Shown: piece after piece, positions 42,701-57,700 of the stretch
Position numbering within the stretch: position 1 is the first letter of the stretch
Layout: each line of letters begins with the position of its first letter
Assembly: GCF_025989125.1 (NCBI RefSeq)
Contig: NZ_JAPDNR010000001.1
Location: 6,188,087-6,252,086 of the forward strand
Source of the DNA: Chitinophaga nivalis
Lineage (GTDB): Bacteria; Bacteroidota; Bacteroidia; Chitinophagales; Chitinophagaceae
DNA: 64,000 nucleotides
Reading direction: 5' to 3'
The notes under the pieces: model-generated
The model's input: the letters and a program-made list of their open reading frames with translations, nothing else
What the model was told of the DNA's origin: nothing
The model's database searches: none
Program-made: the position numbers and the translations under genes

Positions 42701-45700
42701 CGGATACGGTCATCCGGATACGCGGTATCAATCGGCACATACGCACCACCGGCTTTTAAGATAGCCAGGATCGAAATCATCATATGCTCTGTACGATCCA
42801 GGTATAAGGCCACCAGGTCATCGGCCTGTATCGCATACGTTGTACGCAGATAACCTGCCAGCTGATTCGCGCGGGCATTTAATTCCGCATAGGTGAAATG
42901 CTGGTCTTCAAATACCAGCGCCACCTGATCCGGCATGGTTGCCGCCAGCTCTTCAAACAATTGCTGGATAGGCTGATCTGCCGGATAAGGACGGGTTGTA
43001 TCATTCCAATCACGTACGAGCGTCTGCGCAGCCGCCGGGTGCAGGTAATGCAGTGCCTTTAATGGTATGTGTTGCTGCTGGCCATTCCGAAGCGCTGCCA
43101 GTTGTTGTAATATTTCTTTATAGGTAACAATGTATTGATCGATGGTAGCGGCATCAAACAAGCTGGTAGCATAGTTGAATACCCCGCCAATCACGTCGCC
43201 GCTATCGTCTAGCGTGGTTGTGAGATCATATTTAGCTACACTGCCTTCTTCTCCGCTTCTATAGGCCGAGAACAATTGTTCTGTGCCTTCTCCACCTGCA
43301 AAATGCTGGATATTAAACAGCACCTGGAAGACAGGATGGCGCGAAGTATCCGGCTCTACTTTCAGTTCATCCACCAGTTTCTCAAATGGCAGATCCTGGT
43401 GCAGCTGCGCTGCTACTACGGAACTACCTACCTGGCGGATAAAGTCTGTAATGGTTTGTTCCGGATTGATTTCTTCGCGGAATGCGAGGGTATTCACGAA
43501 GAAACCGATAAGATCAGCGATTTCGCGGTAATGACGGTTAGATACCGGGCTACCTACGATGATATTACGTTGATTGCTGTAACCACTCAGCAACAGGTAA
43601 TAACCACTCAGCAACAGGCTGAACATACTTACCTGCAACTCCTGTGCTACTGCTCTCAAATCATCACTGGTTGCTTTATCCATCGTAAATACCTTATCCG
43701 CACCAGCATATTGCAACTGGGCCGGACGAGGTTTATCCGTTGGCAGATGCAGCGTTTCATAGCCCGCCAGTTTATCGTGCCAGTAAGACACCTGTTTGGC
43801 CAATACATCACCGGTGAGGTGTGTACGTTGCCACAGGGCAAAATCTTTGTATTGCAACGGTAAGTCCGGTAATACCAACGCCGCTGCTTTTATTGCATCA
43901 TTGGTACGTAAGGCTTCAAAATAATCATATTGCTGTAACAGTTCCCGCAGCAGGATATCTGTAGACCAGCCATCAAAAGCAATGTGGTGTAAAACTATGC
44001 CCAGGTAATTTTCTACTGTGCCGGCAGCAGTATGCAGCCGGTACCATCCTGCCAGCACCGGCAGTTCACTCTCCAGACGGAAGACGTGACTAGTCAGTTG
44101 TATCAGCGCCGCATCCAGGTCTGTAGTAGTATGGAAATCCTGTGTTGTAATTTCCAAAGGCGTTGCCTGATCATCTATTACTTCCTGGTATCCTTTACCC
44201 GCCTCATTTACCCGGATCACACTTCTCAATACTTCATGACGATGTACAATAGCCCGGAAGGCCTCTATCAGGCTATCTGCTACTACATCTTCCCGTAGTT
44301 TCAGTATTACCGGAATATTATATGCAGTGCTACCGCCCTGATAGTTTTCAATAAACCACAAACGTTCCTGTGCAAAAGACAACAACTGTTCTGTTGGATC
44401 TGACACAACCGGTACCACAATTTTTACACTGTCGGCCACACCACCGGTCAGTTGCAATGCCAATTTACGTATAGTCCTTTCCGTAAATACCATGGCTATA
44501 CTGATGCTGGTATCCAGCGCCTTGTTCAGGCGGTTGATCAGGCGGATGGCCAGTATACTGTTACCGCCCAGCCGGAAGAAATCATCATTGACGCCAATCT
44601 TCGCGGCATCCAATCCTAATACCTCTCCAAAGATGGTACATAAGGTGGCTTCTGTTTCATTCGCTGGCTGCTGGTATACATCTCCCCCCGTGAAATGAGG
44701 TTCCGGCAATGCACGCCGATCCAGTTTACCATTCACTGTGAGTGGCAGTTCATCGAGGTGCACAAACACCGACGGCAACATATATTCCGGCAGCGATTCT
44801 CCAAGATAAGACTGTAACAACTGTTCATCCAGGATCGTTGCTGCTACATAATAGGCCACCAGGTATTTGTTGCCGGCCGTCAGTTCTTTCACCAGCACCA
44901 CTGCTTGTTTAACAGCCGGATGAGCAGCCAGGCGGCTTTCTATCTCACCCAGTTCTATACGGTAACCGCGGATCTTCACCTGGAAGTCGGTACGGCCTGC
45001 GTACTCCAGATTTCCATCCGGTAAATATCTCACCAGATCGCCGGTTTTGTACAAACGACCAGTTGTGCAGAACGGATGCGGAATAAAACGTTCTGCCGTT
45101 AACGTAGGTTGGTGCAGGTAACCACGTGCTACACCGGCGCCGCCGATGTACAGTTCGCCCGCAGCCCTTACCGGTACCGGACGCAGCTCGCTGTCCAGTA
45201 CATACACTTCCATATTGCCGATAGCACGACCGATATTCGCCGGATTATCTCCTGCGGCATAGGGATGAATAGTGGTACATACCGTGGCTTCCGTAGGACC
45301 ATACTCATTGAGTAAGGTGCCCTGGTAGCGCATATCTTTCAGATCCGGCAACTGCTCTCCGCCGGTGTAGATCAGCGACAGGTTAGTGGCGCCGGTCAGG
45401 AACTCCCGCAGGAGGGCCGATGGAATAAATGTGACCTTGATCTGTTGTTGATCAATATAGTTCCGTAAGGCATCCGGCGCTGTTCTCAGCGTGTCGCTGA
45501 ACAGATACAGGCTGTTACCGTTACTTAATGCCGGGAAAGCTTCATACACGAATGCATCAAATACATAGTTGGAATAACAACCGATGTTGGTATGCTGATC
45601 CAACTGGTGCACCGGAATTAATTCCGTAATCAGGTTGATGACACCCTGGTGTTCTACCATCACTCCTTTCGGTTTACCGGTAGTACCACTGGTATAAATC

Positions 45701-48700
45701 ACATAGGCCAGGTTGGTGGCAATAGCTACTGCCGGTATATCCGTTGCAGGATATTGTTGCAGGGTATCTTCCCATGTTTCCCGTGTATCTATTACCGTGG
45801 CAGGTGTGCTGACCGATAATCCTTCCAGCAAATCAATATGCGTTGCATTGGTCAACACAGCTTTCGCACCGGTATCTTCCAGGATGTAGGCGATCCTTTC
45901 GGCCGGATATCCCGGATCCATGGGCACATAGGCACCACCGGACTTCAGTACTGCCAGCACGGCGATGAGTAAATGTTCCGTACGATCCAGGCATAAAGCC
46001 ACCAGGTCATCCGGTTGTATGTGATATACATCGCGCAGGTAACCCGCCAGCTGATTGGCTTTCGCATTCAGCTCACCATAGGTTAATTGTTGTGTTGCTG
46101 TTACCAGTGCCACCTGCTGCGGTTTCGCCGCCGCCTGGGCTTCAAACAACTGATGTATGGTTTTATCTGCCGCATAGGTACGCGCCGTATCGTTCCAGTC
46201 GTATACTACTTCCTGATAGGCGGCGCCTGTCAGGTGAGCCAGTGCCTGTACAGCGATGTTTGCATCGGCTGTCAGCTGCGACAGAATACTGTCTATACCG
46301 GTCAGTAATTGGGAGATAGTGGCTTCACTGAATAATTCACCGGCATATTTGATCGTGCAATGCATCTCGCTGCCCCGTTCATGTGCCACAATACCCAACG
46401 GATAATCCAGTTTTTCTACACTGCCTTTAAACGCCAGCGCCAGGCCATCTTCGCCCTCTGCTTCTTCACTGCCTACCGGTACCGGATAGTTTTCAAATAC
46501 GAATAAGCTGTTAAAGATGCGGTTGCCACCCTGTTGTAATTTACCTAAGTGAATATCACTGCGGCTGTTGATTTCTGTAATATGCGACTGCAGTTCTTTA
46601 ATGGCTGCAATCACTGTATTGTCTTTATGCTCCAGGATAACCGGTAAGGTATTGATGAACAAACCTACCGCCTGTTCAATATCATCTACCGGCAGGTTAC
46701 GGCCGGAAACAGTCATACCGACTACTGTCGTACTGCTGTTGCCATACAGACTTAACTGCCGGTGCCAGCAGTATTGTAACACCGCATTCAGTGTAAAGCC
46801 ATGTACGGCACATAAACGTTTCAGGATGTCGTATCGTTCTCCGTCAATCAGCAGGCTTTTTTGCACAGGCTGCAGGATATGACGGTAAGCAGACAGGTTA
46901 ATATGTCTGGATACCGGTTGTAACAGGTTGTTCAGGTTTTCCTGTTCCTGCAACTGGCTGATATAATTTTTCCAGTAAGCTTCATTATCCTGCCGGTGTT
47001 GCTGCAGGTATTGCTGTGACAATGTGTAGCCACGGTCTTCCCGTACAGTCACGGTTTCACCCTGCAACAGTTGTAGGTATACTTCATGTACATAGTTCAG
47101 CAGCAACGGCATACTCCAGCCATCCAGGATGGCGTGGTGGTTGCTGAAAATACAGTTGTACGCACGTTCTCCGCATTTCACCAGGTAGATGCGGAACAGG
47201 TTACCACGCGACAGGTCAAATGCCTGTAAACGATCTGTTGCCACCAGTTCATCCAGGTAGGCTTGTCTGGCCGCTTCCTCCCGATCACTGATATCGGAAT
47301 AACGCCAATCCAGTATACCTGTCTGATCAATCACCTGTATCAATTCATCTTCCCAGCCAAAGCGCATGCGCAATACGCCATAACGTTGCTGTGCGTACGC
47401 CCATGCCTGTTGCAGCAAAGTTACATTTACCACATTATTGTAGTCCCAGAACAGCTGCACACGATAAGCATCATCCACGGTACCCTGGTTCAGGGCATGG
47501 TAGATAAAGCCCTGCTGCAGACTGTTGGCCAGGTATACACCTGTCACCGGTGTGGAAGCCTGTAATGCAGCCAACCAATCGGCGGCAATCACATGCTCCA
47601 CATCACTGGCCGTTAAGTAGCTGCGGTGGATGTTGCTCAGGTAGTTAATCCCCTCTTCCAGTATCCGCTGGTAATGACCGGCCAACTCATTCAACACGTT
47701 GGCGGCCAGGTTACCTGAAATATTAAATTGTAATTGTCCGTCTATTACAAATCCATTCACACTGATCAGGTGATGGTCTTTATTGGCCGGATGAATGGCT
47801 GTTCCACTGTATTCACTACTCATACTCCAGCCACTGCCATCCTGTGTTCCCTGGCCATCAAACTGCCCCAGGTAGTTAAACACAATCCGTGGCAGGGCAG
47901 CCGTATCATACCCATACAGCGCACCATAACCGATACCATTGGCAGGGATTTTCCGCAGCGTTTCCTTGGCTGCAATTAACTGTTCTCCATAGTTATCACC
48001 GCTGCTGATAATTTCCACCGGATACATGGTGGTAAACCAACCTGCCGTATGCGTGATATCCATTTTAGCAGATAAGGTTTCCCGACCGTGTCCTTCCAGC
48101 AATACATAATGGCGATCCTGCCCTGTGATCTGCGCCAATGCACTACCCAGCGCGCTTAACAATACATCGTTGATCTGTGTGTTATAAACCTGCCCGATAT
48201 GCCGCAGCAACAGATCTGTACGTGCTGTATCCAGTGATAAAGCAGCGTGGTGTTCTTCCGGTACTGCCAGGGCAGCCAGGTAATCATTACCTGCTGCAAT
48301 ACCCGGCGCCATAGCCCCCCAATACGCTGCTTCGCCACTGCCCTGTTGTTCAGGTAAGCTGGCATAGGTAGTCAGCTGATTCACCCATTGCCGGTAACTG
48401 CTGCCTTTTTCTCCCAGGATATCTATTACGGAGATGTCTGACAGGGTAGCCGTATCCGTTATACCGGACAGATGTGCGTAGATCCGTTCCATATCACTGA
48501 TCAGCATACGCCAGCTCACCCCGTCTATCAACAGGTGATGTACGGCCAGCCAAAGGCGTGCACGGCCATCGGTGTAGCCCTCCAGGTAAGCAGCCTGGAA
48601 CAGTTTATCTCCATAGATATCGAAATCACTTTGCCAGCCGGTTAAAATATCTGCCAATACTTCCGGACTTTCCAGGGTATTTATATCGGTATAATGAATA

Positions 48701-51700
48701 TTTACATGGGTAACAGCTGCTCCATAGTATTGTACCCGTGGCCGGTGATAACGTAAACGTAAAGCATCATGGTAGTTCACCAGTTTCACCAACGTATGTT
48801 CCAGCAGTGTTTTATCCAATACCGGTACACTGATGACGAAAGATTGATTCCAGTGGTTATAGGCAGGCAATAAGCCTTGGGCTGCGTTATCGAAGAACCA
48901 GGATTGAATCGGTAACAGTGGTACTTCTCCCGTGAGGATACCCTGTTCGGTTTCCACCTGTACCTGCTGTTGTGCTGCATCGGCAATGACGTGTGTATAC
49001 AACGCCGCAATGGTACGATGGCGGAAGATATCCTTCACACTTACGTGGATACCTGCCTGCTGCCGCAAACGGCTCACCAGCTGGATACTCACAATACTAT
49101 CACCTCCCAGCCGGAAGAAGTCATCTTCAATACCTACTTTGCTGCCGGCTATACCCAGCACCTGCCCGAAGATATCGCACATCAGTGCCTGTGTGGTATT
49201 TTCTGCTGCACGGTAGTTATTGGTGTCGGTGAACTGAGGTTCCGGTAAGGCGCGGCGATCCAGTTTACCGTTGATCGTCAGCGGTAATTTAACGAGGTGG
49301 ATCAATGCTGCCGGTATCATATATTCCGGCAGATAAGCGCCCAGATAAGTTTTCAGGGCTGTTTCATCCAGCGCAGCATCGGATACGTAGTAACCGGCCA
49401 GGTACTGACCACTACCCGACAACGATGCTTTCGCCAGTACTACAGCTTGTCTGATCTGCGGATGCGCAGCCAGGCGGCTTTCTATCTCTCCCAACTCTAT
49501 CCGGTAACCGCGGATCTTCACCTGGAAGTCGGCACGACCAATGTATTCCAGGCTGCCATCCGGTAAATACCTTACCAGGTCACCGGTTTTATATAATCTG
49601 CCGGTGGCATCGAACGGATGCGCAATAAAGCGTTCCTGCGTGAGGGCCGGCTGATGCAGGTAACCACGGGTAACGCCCGCACCGCCTACATACAACTCGC
49701 CTACTGCGCCTACCGGCACTGGTTTCAGGTGACTGTTCAATACATAGCCCTGCAGATCCGGAATCAGTTTGCCAATCAGGGAACCTTTATCCAGTTCTGT
49801 GGCACGTACTTCCTTATACGTTACATGGACCGTCGTTTCCGTAATACCATACATGTTGATCAGACGCGGTTGCTGATCATCATACTGCTCATACCATGGT
49901 TTCAATTGCGCCAGGTTCAACGCCTCTCCACCAAAGATCACATACTTCAGCTGATCCAGTCGGGTGGCCTGTTGCAAGGCCACATCAATGAACTGGTAGA
50001 AAGCGCCCGGCGTCTGGTTTAATACCGTCACGCCTCTTTCCAGACACAACTGATAGAACAGATTCAGGTCTCTTGTTTCTTCATAGGTTGGTATCAGCAA
50101 CTGTCCACCATACAACAGCGCGCCCCACATTTCCCATACACTAAAGTCAAACACATAGGCGTGGAATAACGTCCATACATCTGTGTTACCGAAGTGGTAC
50201 CAGTGATCGGTAGCGGTGAACAGGCGTGCTACGTTGCGATGCTCAATCATCGCACCTTTCGGTTTACCGGTAGTACCACTGGTGTAGATTACGTAAGCCA
50301 GTGTTTCCGGCCGTGCCAGCGCCCGCAGGTTATCTACGCTATACGCTGATAAATCAATGGCATCCACACTTTCCACCGTTACCGGCAAGTGGGCTGCCAG
50401 TGACTGCATACGACCGGCATGCCGCTCATTGGTGAGCAATACGCGGGTAGCGGTATCTTCCAGCACATAGGCAATTCTTTCATCCGGATAAACAGGGTCC
50501 ATCGGCACGTAGGCGCCGCCGGCTTTCAATACCGCCAGGATGGCTACCATCAGGTGTTCGGAACGGTCCAGGCAAAGTGCAATCAGGTCATCCGGCTGTA
50601 TCGCGTAGGTGGCTTGCAGGTGTGCGGCCAGCTGATTAGCCTGCGCATTCAGTGCGGCATACGTGAGTTCACGACCTTCATATACGATGGCTGTTTGTTC
50701 CGGAACCGCAGCTACCTGTGCTTCAAACAGCTGATGAATGGTTTTATCTGCTGCATACCCATCTGCTATTGTATTCCAGTCGTACACGACTTCATGGTAC
50801 TGTGCAGCTTCCAGGTAATCCAGGGTTTTCAGCTGCACAGGTGCTGCTGTACGATGACGTAATGCCGCCAGCTGTTGCAGGATGGTTTTATAGGTAACAA
50901 TATATCTTTCAATCGTAGCTGCATCAAAGAGACCAGTGGCATAGTTAAATACACCGCGGATTTCTTCTCCGCTGTCATCCAGTGCTGTAGAGAGGTCATA
51001 TTTAGCGATTTGATAATGATCGCCGCCTTTATACGGTGCAAACAACTGATCTGCGGCTTCACTGCCTCCACCAAAATGCTGCACACTAAATACTACCTGG
51101 AACACAGGATGACGGGACGTATCCGGCTCCACGTTTAGTTCATCTACCAGTTTTTCAAACGGAATATCCTGGTGCAGTTGCGCCGCTATCACGGCTGCGC
51201 CTACCTGTTGGATAAAGTCTGTTACCGGTTGTTCCGGATTAATTTCTTCCCGTAACGCCAGGGTATTGACGAAGAAACCGATGAGGTCTGCGATCTCGCG
51301 GTAATGACGGTTGGAAATAGGCGTACCCAGTACAATATCGCGTTGATTACTATAGCTGCCCAGCAACAGGTAATAGCCACTCAGCAACAGGCTGAACATA
51401 CTTACTTCCAGCTCGCGCGACAACGCTCTTAAATCATCACTGATGGCTTTATCTATAACAAAACTGATATCCGCACCTTCGTAGTTAATCTGCACCGGCC
51501 TGGTTTTATCTGCCGGTAAATGCAGCGTTTCATAACCTGCCAGTTTTTCTTTCCAGTAAGACAACTGCTGTTCCAATACCTCCCCACTCAGATGGGTACG
51601 TTGCCAAAGGGCAAAATCCTTGTATTGCAACGGTAATACCGGCAATACCAACGCAGCTGCTTTTACGGTATCGCTGGTACGTATGGCTTCATAATAATCA

Positions 51701-54700
51701 TATTGCTGCAACAGTTCCCGCAGCAGAATATCGGTAGACCATCCGTCAAATGCGATGTGATGCAGGACAATATTCAGGTAATAACCATGGGTATCTGCTG
51801 TATAAAGTGTAAACAGATTCACCAGTACCGGATAACTATGATCCAGGCTGAATACATGGTTAGCGGCGGCCGACAACGCTGTTTCCAGTGCTTCCTCCGT
51901 ATACATATCCGTGCGGGTAATTTCCAGCGGATGTACGCTGTCATCTATTACCTGCTGGTAACCTTTACCTGCTTTATTGGTTTTAATATAACTTCTTAAT
52001 ACTTCGTGCCGGTGTACAATAGCCCGCAAGGCCAGTACCAGGCTTTCTATCTGCACTTCCGGCTGCAGTTTCAATACCACGGGTACGTTATAGGCATTAC
52101 TGCCGCCTTCGTAGTTTTCAATAAACCACAAACGTTCCTGTGCAAAGGACAACAATTGTTCCGTTGGGTCAGATACGACAGGCGCTGTAATTTTCACCAC
52201 GTCGCTGATACCTTCCTGCAACTGACCGGCGAGCTTCCGGATGGTTCTGCCGGTAAAGATCGCGGCCACATTCAGGTGGGTATCGAGTACCTTATTCAGG
52301 CGGTTGGCCAGGCGAATCGCCAGGATACTGTTACCGCCGAGGCGGAAGAAGTCATCATGTACCCCAATGGTTGTTACCTCCAATCCCAATACTTCTCCGA
52401 ATACCGCACAGAGTTTTTCTTCTATGGCATTCGCTGGTTGCTGGTAGTTATCCGTACCTGTGAAATGTGGTTCCGGCAACGCGCGGCGATCCAGTTTACC
52501 GTTAATCGTCAGCGGTAATGCTTCCAGATAGATGAATACGGAAGGTATCATATACGCCGGCAGGGAATTTTCGAGCCATTCGATCAACAAAGATTCGTCG
52601 ATCGCTGCTGCTGCCACATAATAAGCTGCCAGGTATTGGTTGCCACCCGTCTGCTCTTTCACCAGCACCACCGTTTGTTGAATGCCCGTATAAGCACCCA
52701 AACGGCTTTCTATTTCGCCCAGCTCAATACGGTAGCCACGCATCTTCACCTGGAAGTCCGTACGGCCCAGGTATTCGATGTTACCATCCGGTAAGTATTT
52801 CACTAAGTCACCCGTTTTATACAAACGACTATCATCCTGTGCAAACGGATTGTTCACAAACCGTTCGCGGGTCAGTTCCGGCTGGTTCAGGTAACCACGG
52901 GCCACGCCCGCGCCACCGATATACAATTCTCCGGCGGCTCCTATCGGTACCGGACGTAGTTCGTTGTCCAGTACATACACCGTGGTGTTGGACAACGGAC
53001 GGCCAATCGGTATCACGCCGGACGACAGTTCACGGTAATCATTACATAAGTAACTAGTCGTAAACGTGGTACCCTCCGTAGGGCCGTAACCGTTAACTAC
53101 CTTCACATTGGTATCTCTTTCCAATAATCTTTCTACGTGCGCATAAGAGATCTGCTCTCCGCCTGCTACCACATATTTCAGTTGCTGCAGGTAAGGTAGC
53201 TCTTCATCTACCAGGCGGTGGAAGAGCGACGTCGTGATAAAACAGATGGTAATATTATTTTGTTCCATCACGCTTTCCAGCTGCTGCATATCCAGGAACA
53301 CTTCTTTCGCGGCAATTACCAAGGTACCGCCATTCAGCAAGGCGCCGAAAATATCGAACACAGAGCCATCGAAAGCATAGTTGGCAATCGCCAGTATTTT
53401 ATCACTGGATTCAAATTTCACATAGTCTACATTCTTCACGAGGCGGTTCACGCTCTTGTGCTCCACCATTACCCCTTTCGGCATACCGGTGGTACCACTG
53501 GTATACATCACATAGGCCAGGTGATCCGCTCCATTGATATAAGGCAGGTTCACATCTGGCCAGGCATCCAGCGAAGCTGCAAATACATCCGTATCTATCA
53601 ATGCCGTTACCATGTTGGTATCCGCCGTAATACCACTCAGTTTCTCCTGATGTATGGCATTGGTCAGCACTACTTTCACAGCGGTATCAGACAGGATATA
53701 GCTGATACGGTCATCCGGATAGGCGGTATCAATCGGCACATAAGCGCCACCTGCTTTTAAGATAGCGAGGATAGCGATCATCATATGCTCAGAACGATCC
53801 AGGTATAAGGCCACCAGGTCATCGGCTTGTATCGCATATGTTGTACGCAGATAACCTGCCAGCTGATTCGCTTTGGCATTTAATTCCGCATAGGTGAAAT
53901 GTTGGTCTTCAAACACCAGCGCTATCTGCTCCGGTGTAGCCGTCGCCTGTGCTTCAAACAACTGCTGGATCGGCTGATCCGCCGGATAAGGACGGGTCGT
54001 ATTATTCCATTCGTATACGAGGGTGTGTGCAGCTGCCTTATTCAGGTAACGCAGCGCCTTCACCGGAATGTGCCACTGCTGGCTATTACGGAGTGCTGCC
54101 AGCTGTTGTAGTATTTCTTTATAGGTAACAATGTATTGATCGATGGTAGCCGCATCAAACAAGCGGGTAGCATAGTTGAACACACCGCCGATCAGTTCTC
54201 CGTTATCCTCCAGTGTAGTGGTGAGATCATATTTGGCCACCTGGTAATGATCATTACCGGGATAAGGCGTAAACAGTTGTGGTGTATTCTTCTCCGTTGT
54301 AAAGTCCTGCAGGTTAAACATCACCTGGAAGACCGGATGACGCGAAGTATCCGGCTCTACTTTCAGTTCATCTACCAGTTTTTCAAACGGCAGATCCTGA
54401 TGCAGCTGAGCGCCTACTACGGAAGCGCCTACCTGACGGATAAAGGAGACAATCGTTTGTTCCGGGTCGATATCTTCCCGCAATGCCAGCGTATTAACGA
54501 AGAAACCAATGAGGTCTGCTATTTCGCGGTAATGCCGGTTAGATACCGGTGTACCCAGTACAACATTCCGTTGGTTGCTGTAGCTGCCCAGCAATAAGTA
54601 ATAACCACTCAGCAACAGGCTGAACATACTTACTTCCAGCTCGCGCGATAAAATCCGCAGGTCATCGCTGACAGCTTTACTGAGCGTAAAGGCCACGTCG

Positions 54701-57700
54701 GCCCCTTCATACTGCAGGTGTGCCGGACGGGGTTTATCTGTTGGCAGATGCAAGGTTTCAACAGCTGCCAGTTTATCTCTCCAATAAGACAGTTGTTTTT
54801 CCAGTACCGTACCACTCAGGTAAGCACGCTGCCACAGAGCAAACTCCTTATATTGTAATGTCAGCGCCGGTAAATGATGTGCGGCAGCTTTTGCTGCATC
54901 GTTGGTGCGCAGCGCTTCATAGTACGCATAATGTTCCAAGAGCTCCCGCAACAGGATCTCTGTAGACCAGCCATCAAAAGCAATGTGGTGCAATACCACA
55001 CCCAGGTACTGATCAATGTCACCGGTATCCGTATGCAAACGGTATACGCCTGCCAGTACCGGATATTCATTCTCCAGGCTGAATACATGATTGGTGAGCT
55101 GTGACAGGGCGGTTTCCAGTTCAGCAGCCGTATGGTATTCTTCCCGGATAATATCCAGCGGATACATACGATCGTCTATTACTTCCTGATATCCCTGTCC
55201 TGCTTCGTTTATCCGGATCACACTGCGTAATACTTCATGCCGGTTTACAATCGTTCGTAAGGCCTGCAACAGGCTTTCCACCTGTACCTGCGGTTGCAGT
55301 TTCAGTATGACCGGAATATTGTAGGCATTGCTACCTCCCTGATAACTTTCGATAAACCACAGTCGTTCCTGTGCAAAAGACAGCAACTGTTCTGTTGGAT
55401 CAGACACCGTGGGTGCTGTTATTCTAACACTTTCACTTTCTCCGCTAACCAGCTGTCCGGCGAGTTTACGCACCGTTCTGCCGGTAAAGACTGCGGCCAC
55501 ATTCAGGTTGGTATCCAGTACCTTATTCAGGCGGTTTACCAGGCGAATGGCCAGGATACTGTTACCGCCCAGGCGGAAGAAATCATCATGCACACCAATG
55601 GCGGTGGCATCCAATCCTAATACCTCACTGAATACCGCACATAGTTTTTCTTCCGTCGCATTCGCTGGTTGCTGGTAGTTGTCTGTATCAGTAAAATGTG
55701 GCTCCGGCAAGGCACGCCGATCCAGTTTGCCGTTGATCGTCAGCGGCAGTTCTTCCAGGTAAATAAATACCGAAGGCACCATGTATGCCGGCAGGGAAGT
55801 TTCCAGATAAGCTATCAACAATTGTGCATCGATCGCACCGGCTGCCACATAATAAGCCGCCAGGTATTGGTTGCCGTTTGTCTGCTCTTTCACCAGCACC
55901 ACCGTTTGTTTAATATCCGCATAGGTAGCTAAACGACTTTCTATTTCGCCCAGCTCAATACGGTAACCACGCATCTTCACCTGGAAGTCGGTACGGCCCA
56001 GGTATTCGATGTTACCATCCGGTAAGTATTTTACTAAGTCCCCCGTTTTGTACAAACGGCTGCCATCCTGCGCAAACGGATTGTGTACAAACCGTTCACG
56101 GGTCAGTTCCTCCTGATTCAGGTAACCACGCGCCACACCGGCGCCGCCGATATACAGCTCGCCAGCTGCGCCTGCCGGTACCGGGCGCCGTTCACTATCC
56201 AGTACATATACCGTGGTGTTGGACAACGGACGGCCAATCGGAATCACACCGGACAACAGTTCCCGATAATTGTTACATAAATAAGTAGTGGTAAATGTGG
56301 TACCCTCCGTAGGGCCGTAACCGTTAACCACCTTTACGGTCGTATCTCTTTCCAGTAATCTTTCTACGTGTGCATAGGAGATCTGTTCTCCACCCGCTAC
56401 CACGTATTTCAGTTGCTGCAGGTAAGGCAGTTCTTCATCCACCAAACGATGGAAGAGCGACGTGGTGATAAAGCAGATAGTAATACCATTGTGTGCCATC
56501 ACACGCTCCAACTGCTGCATATCCAGGAACACTTCTTTCGCCGCAATTACCAGCGTGGCGCCATTTAACAAGGCGCCGAAAATATCGAATACAGATCCAT
56601 CGAAAGCATAGTTGGCAATTGCCAGTATCTTATCGGTAGATTCAAATTTCACATAGTCTACATTCCTCACCAGGCGGTTCACACTCTTATGTTCCACCAT
56701 TACCCCTTTCGGCATACCCGTGGTACCACTGGTATACATCACATATGCCAGGTGATCCGCATCATTCAGGGTTGCCAGGTTGGTATCCGGATAAACACCC
56801 AGACCAATATTGAAGGTGCTGCTGTCCAGTGCAGCGGTGACCACTTCCATGGCAGCGATGATGGTTTTCAGTTTTGGCTGATGGACTTCGTTGGTCAATA
56901 CCACTTTTACAGCGGTATCGTCCAGGATATAACGGATACGATCATCCGGATAAGCCGTATCAATTGGCACGTAGGCCCCACCAGCTTTTAAGATGGCCAG
57001 AATGGCGATCATCATATGTTCGGAACGATCCAGGTATAAGGCTACCAGCTCATCTGCCTGTATATGATAGGTGTTTCGCAGGTAAGCGGCCAGCTGATTG
57101 GCTTTCGTATTCATTGCCGCATAGGTCAGGCTGCGGTTTTCAAACACCAGCGCCACCTGTTGTGGTGCAGCGGCTACCTGTTCTTCAAATAACTGCTGGA
57201 TGGTTTTATCCGCAGGATAGGCCACGGCGGTATTGTTCCAGTCATGTATGATCTGTTGATACCGGGTATCTGTGAGATGTACCAACTGATGGGTACCTAT
57301 TGCCGGATCAGCGATCAGCTGTGTTATGATATCATCAACACCTGTCAGCAACTGCGCTACCGTTGTATCAGGGAACAATTCACCGGCATAGTTCAACACA
57401 AATTCAATGGTACTGCCACGTTCGGCTACCACTACGCCCAATGGATAATCCAGTTTCTCCACACCTTGTCTGAACTGCAGGGAAAGCAATCCTTCTTCGC
57501 CCTCACTGCCCGCTGGTACCGGGTAGTTCTCAAATACAAACAGGCTGTTAAACAGCCGGTCGCTGCCCTGTTGTAATTTGCCCAGGTGAATATCACTGCG
57601 GCTATTGATTTCTGTGATATGCGACTGCAATTCCTTGATGGCCGCTATCACGGAGCCTTCCTTATGTTCCAGTATTACCGGTAAGGTATTGATGTACAAC

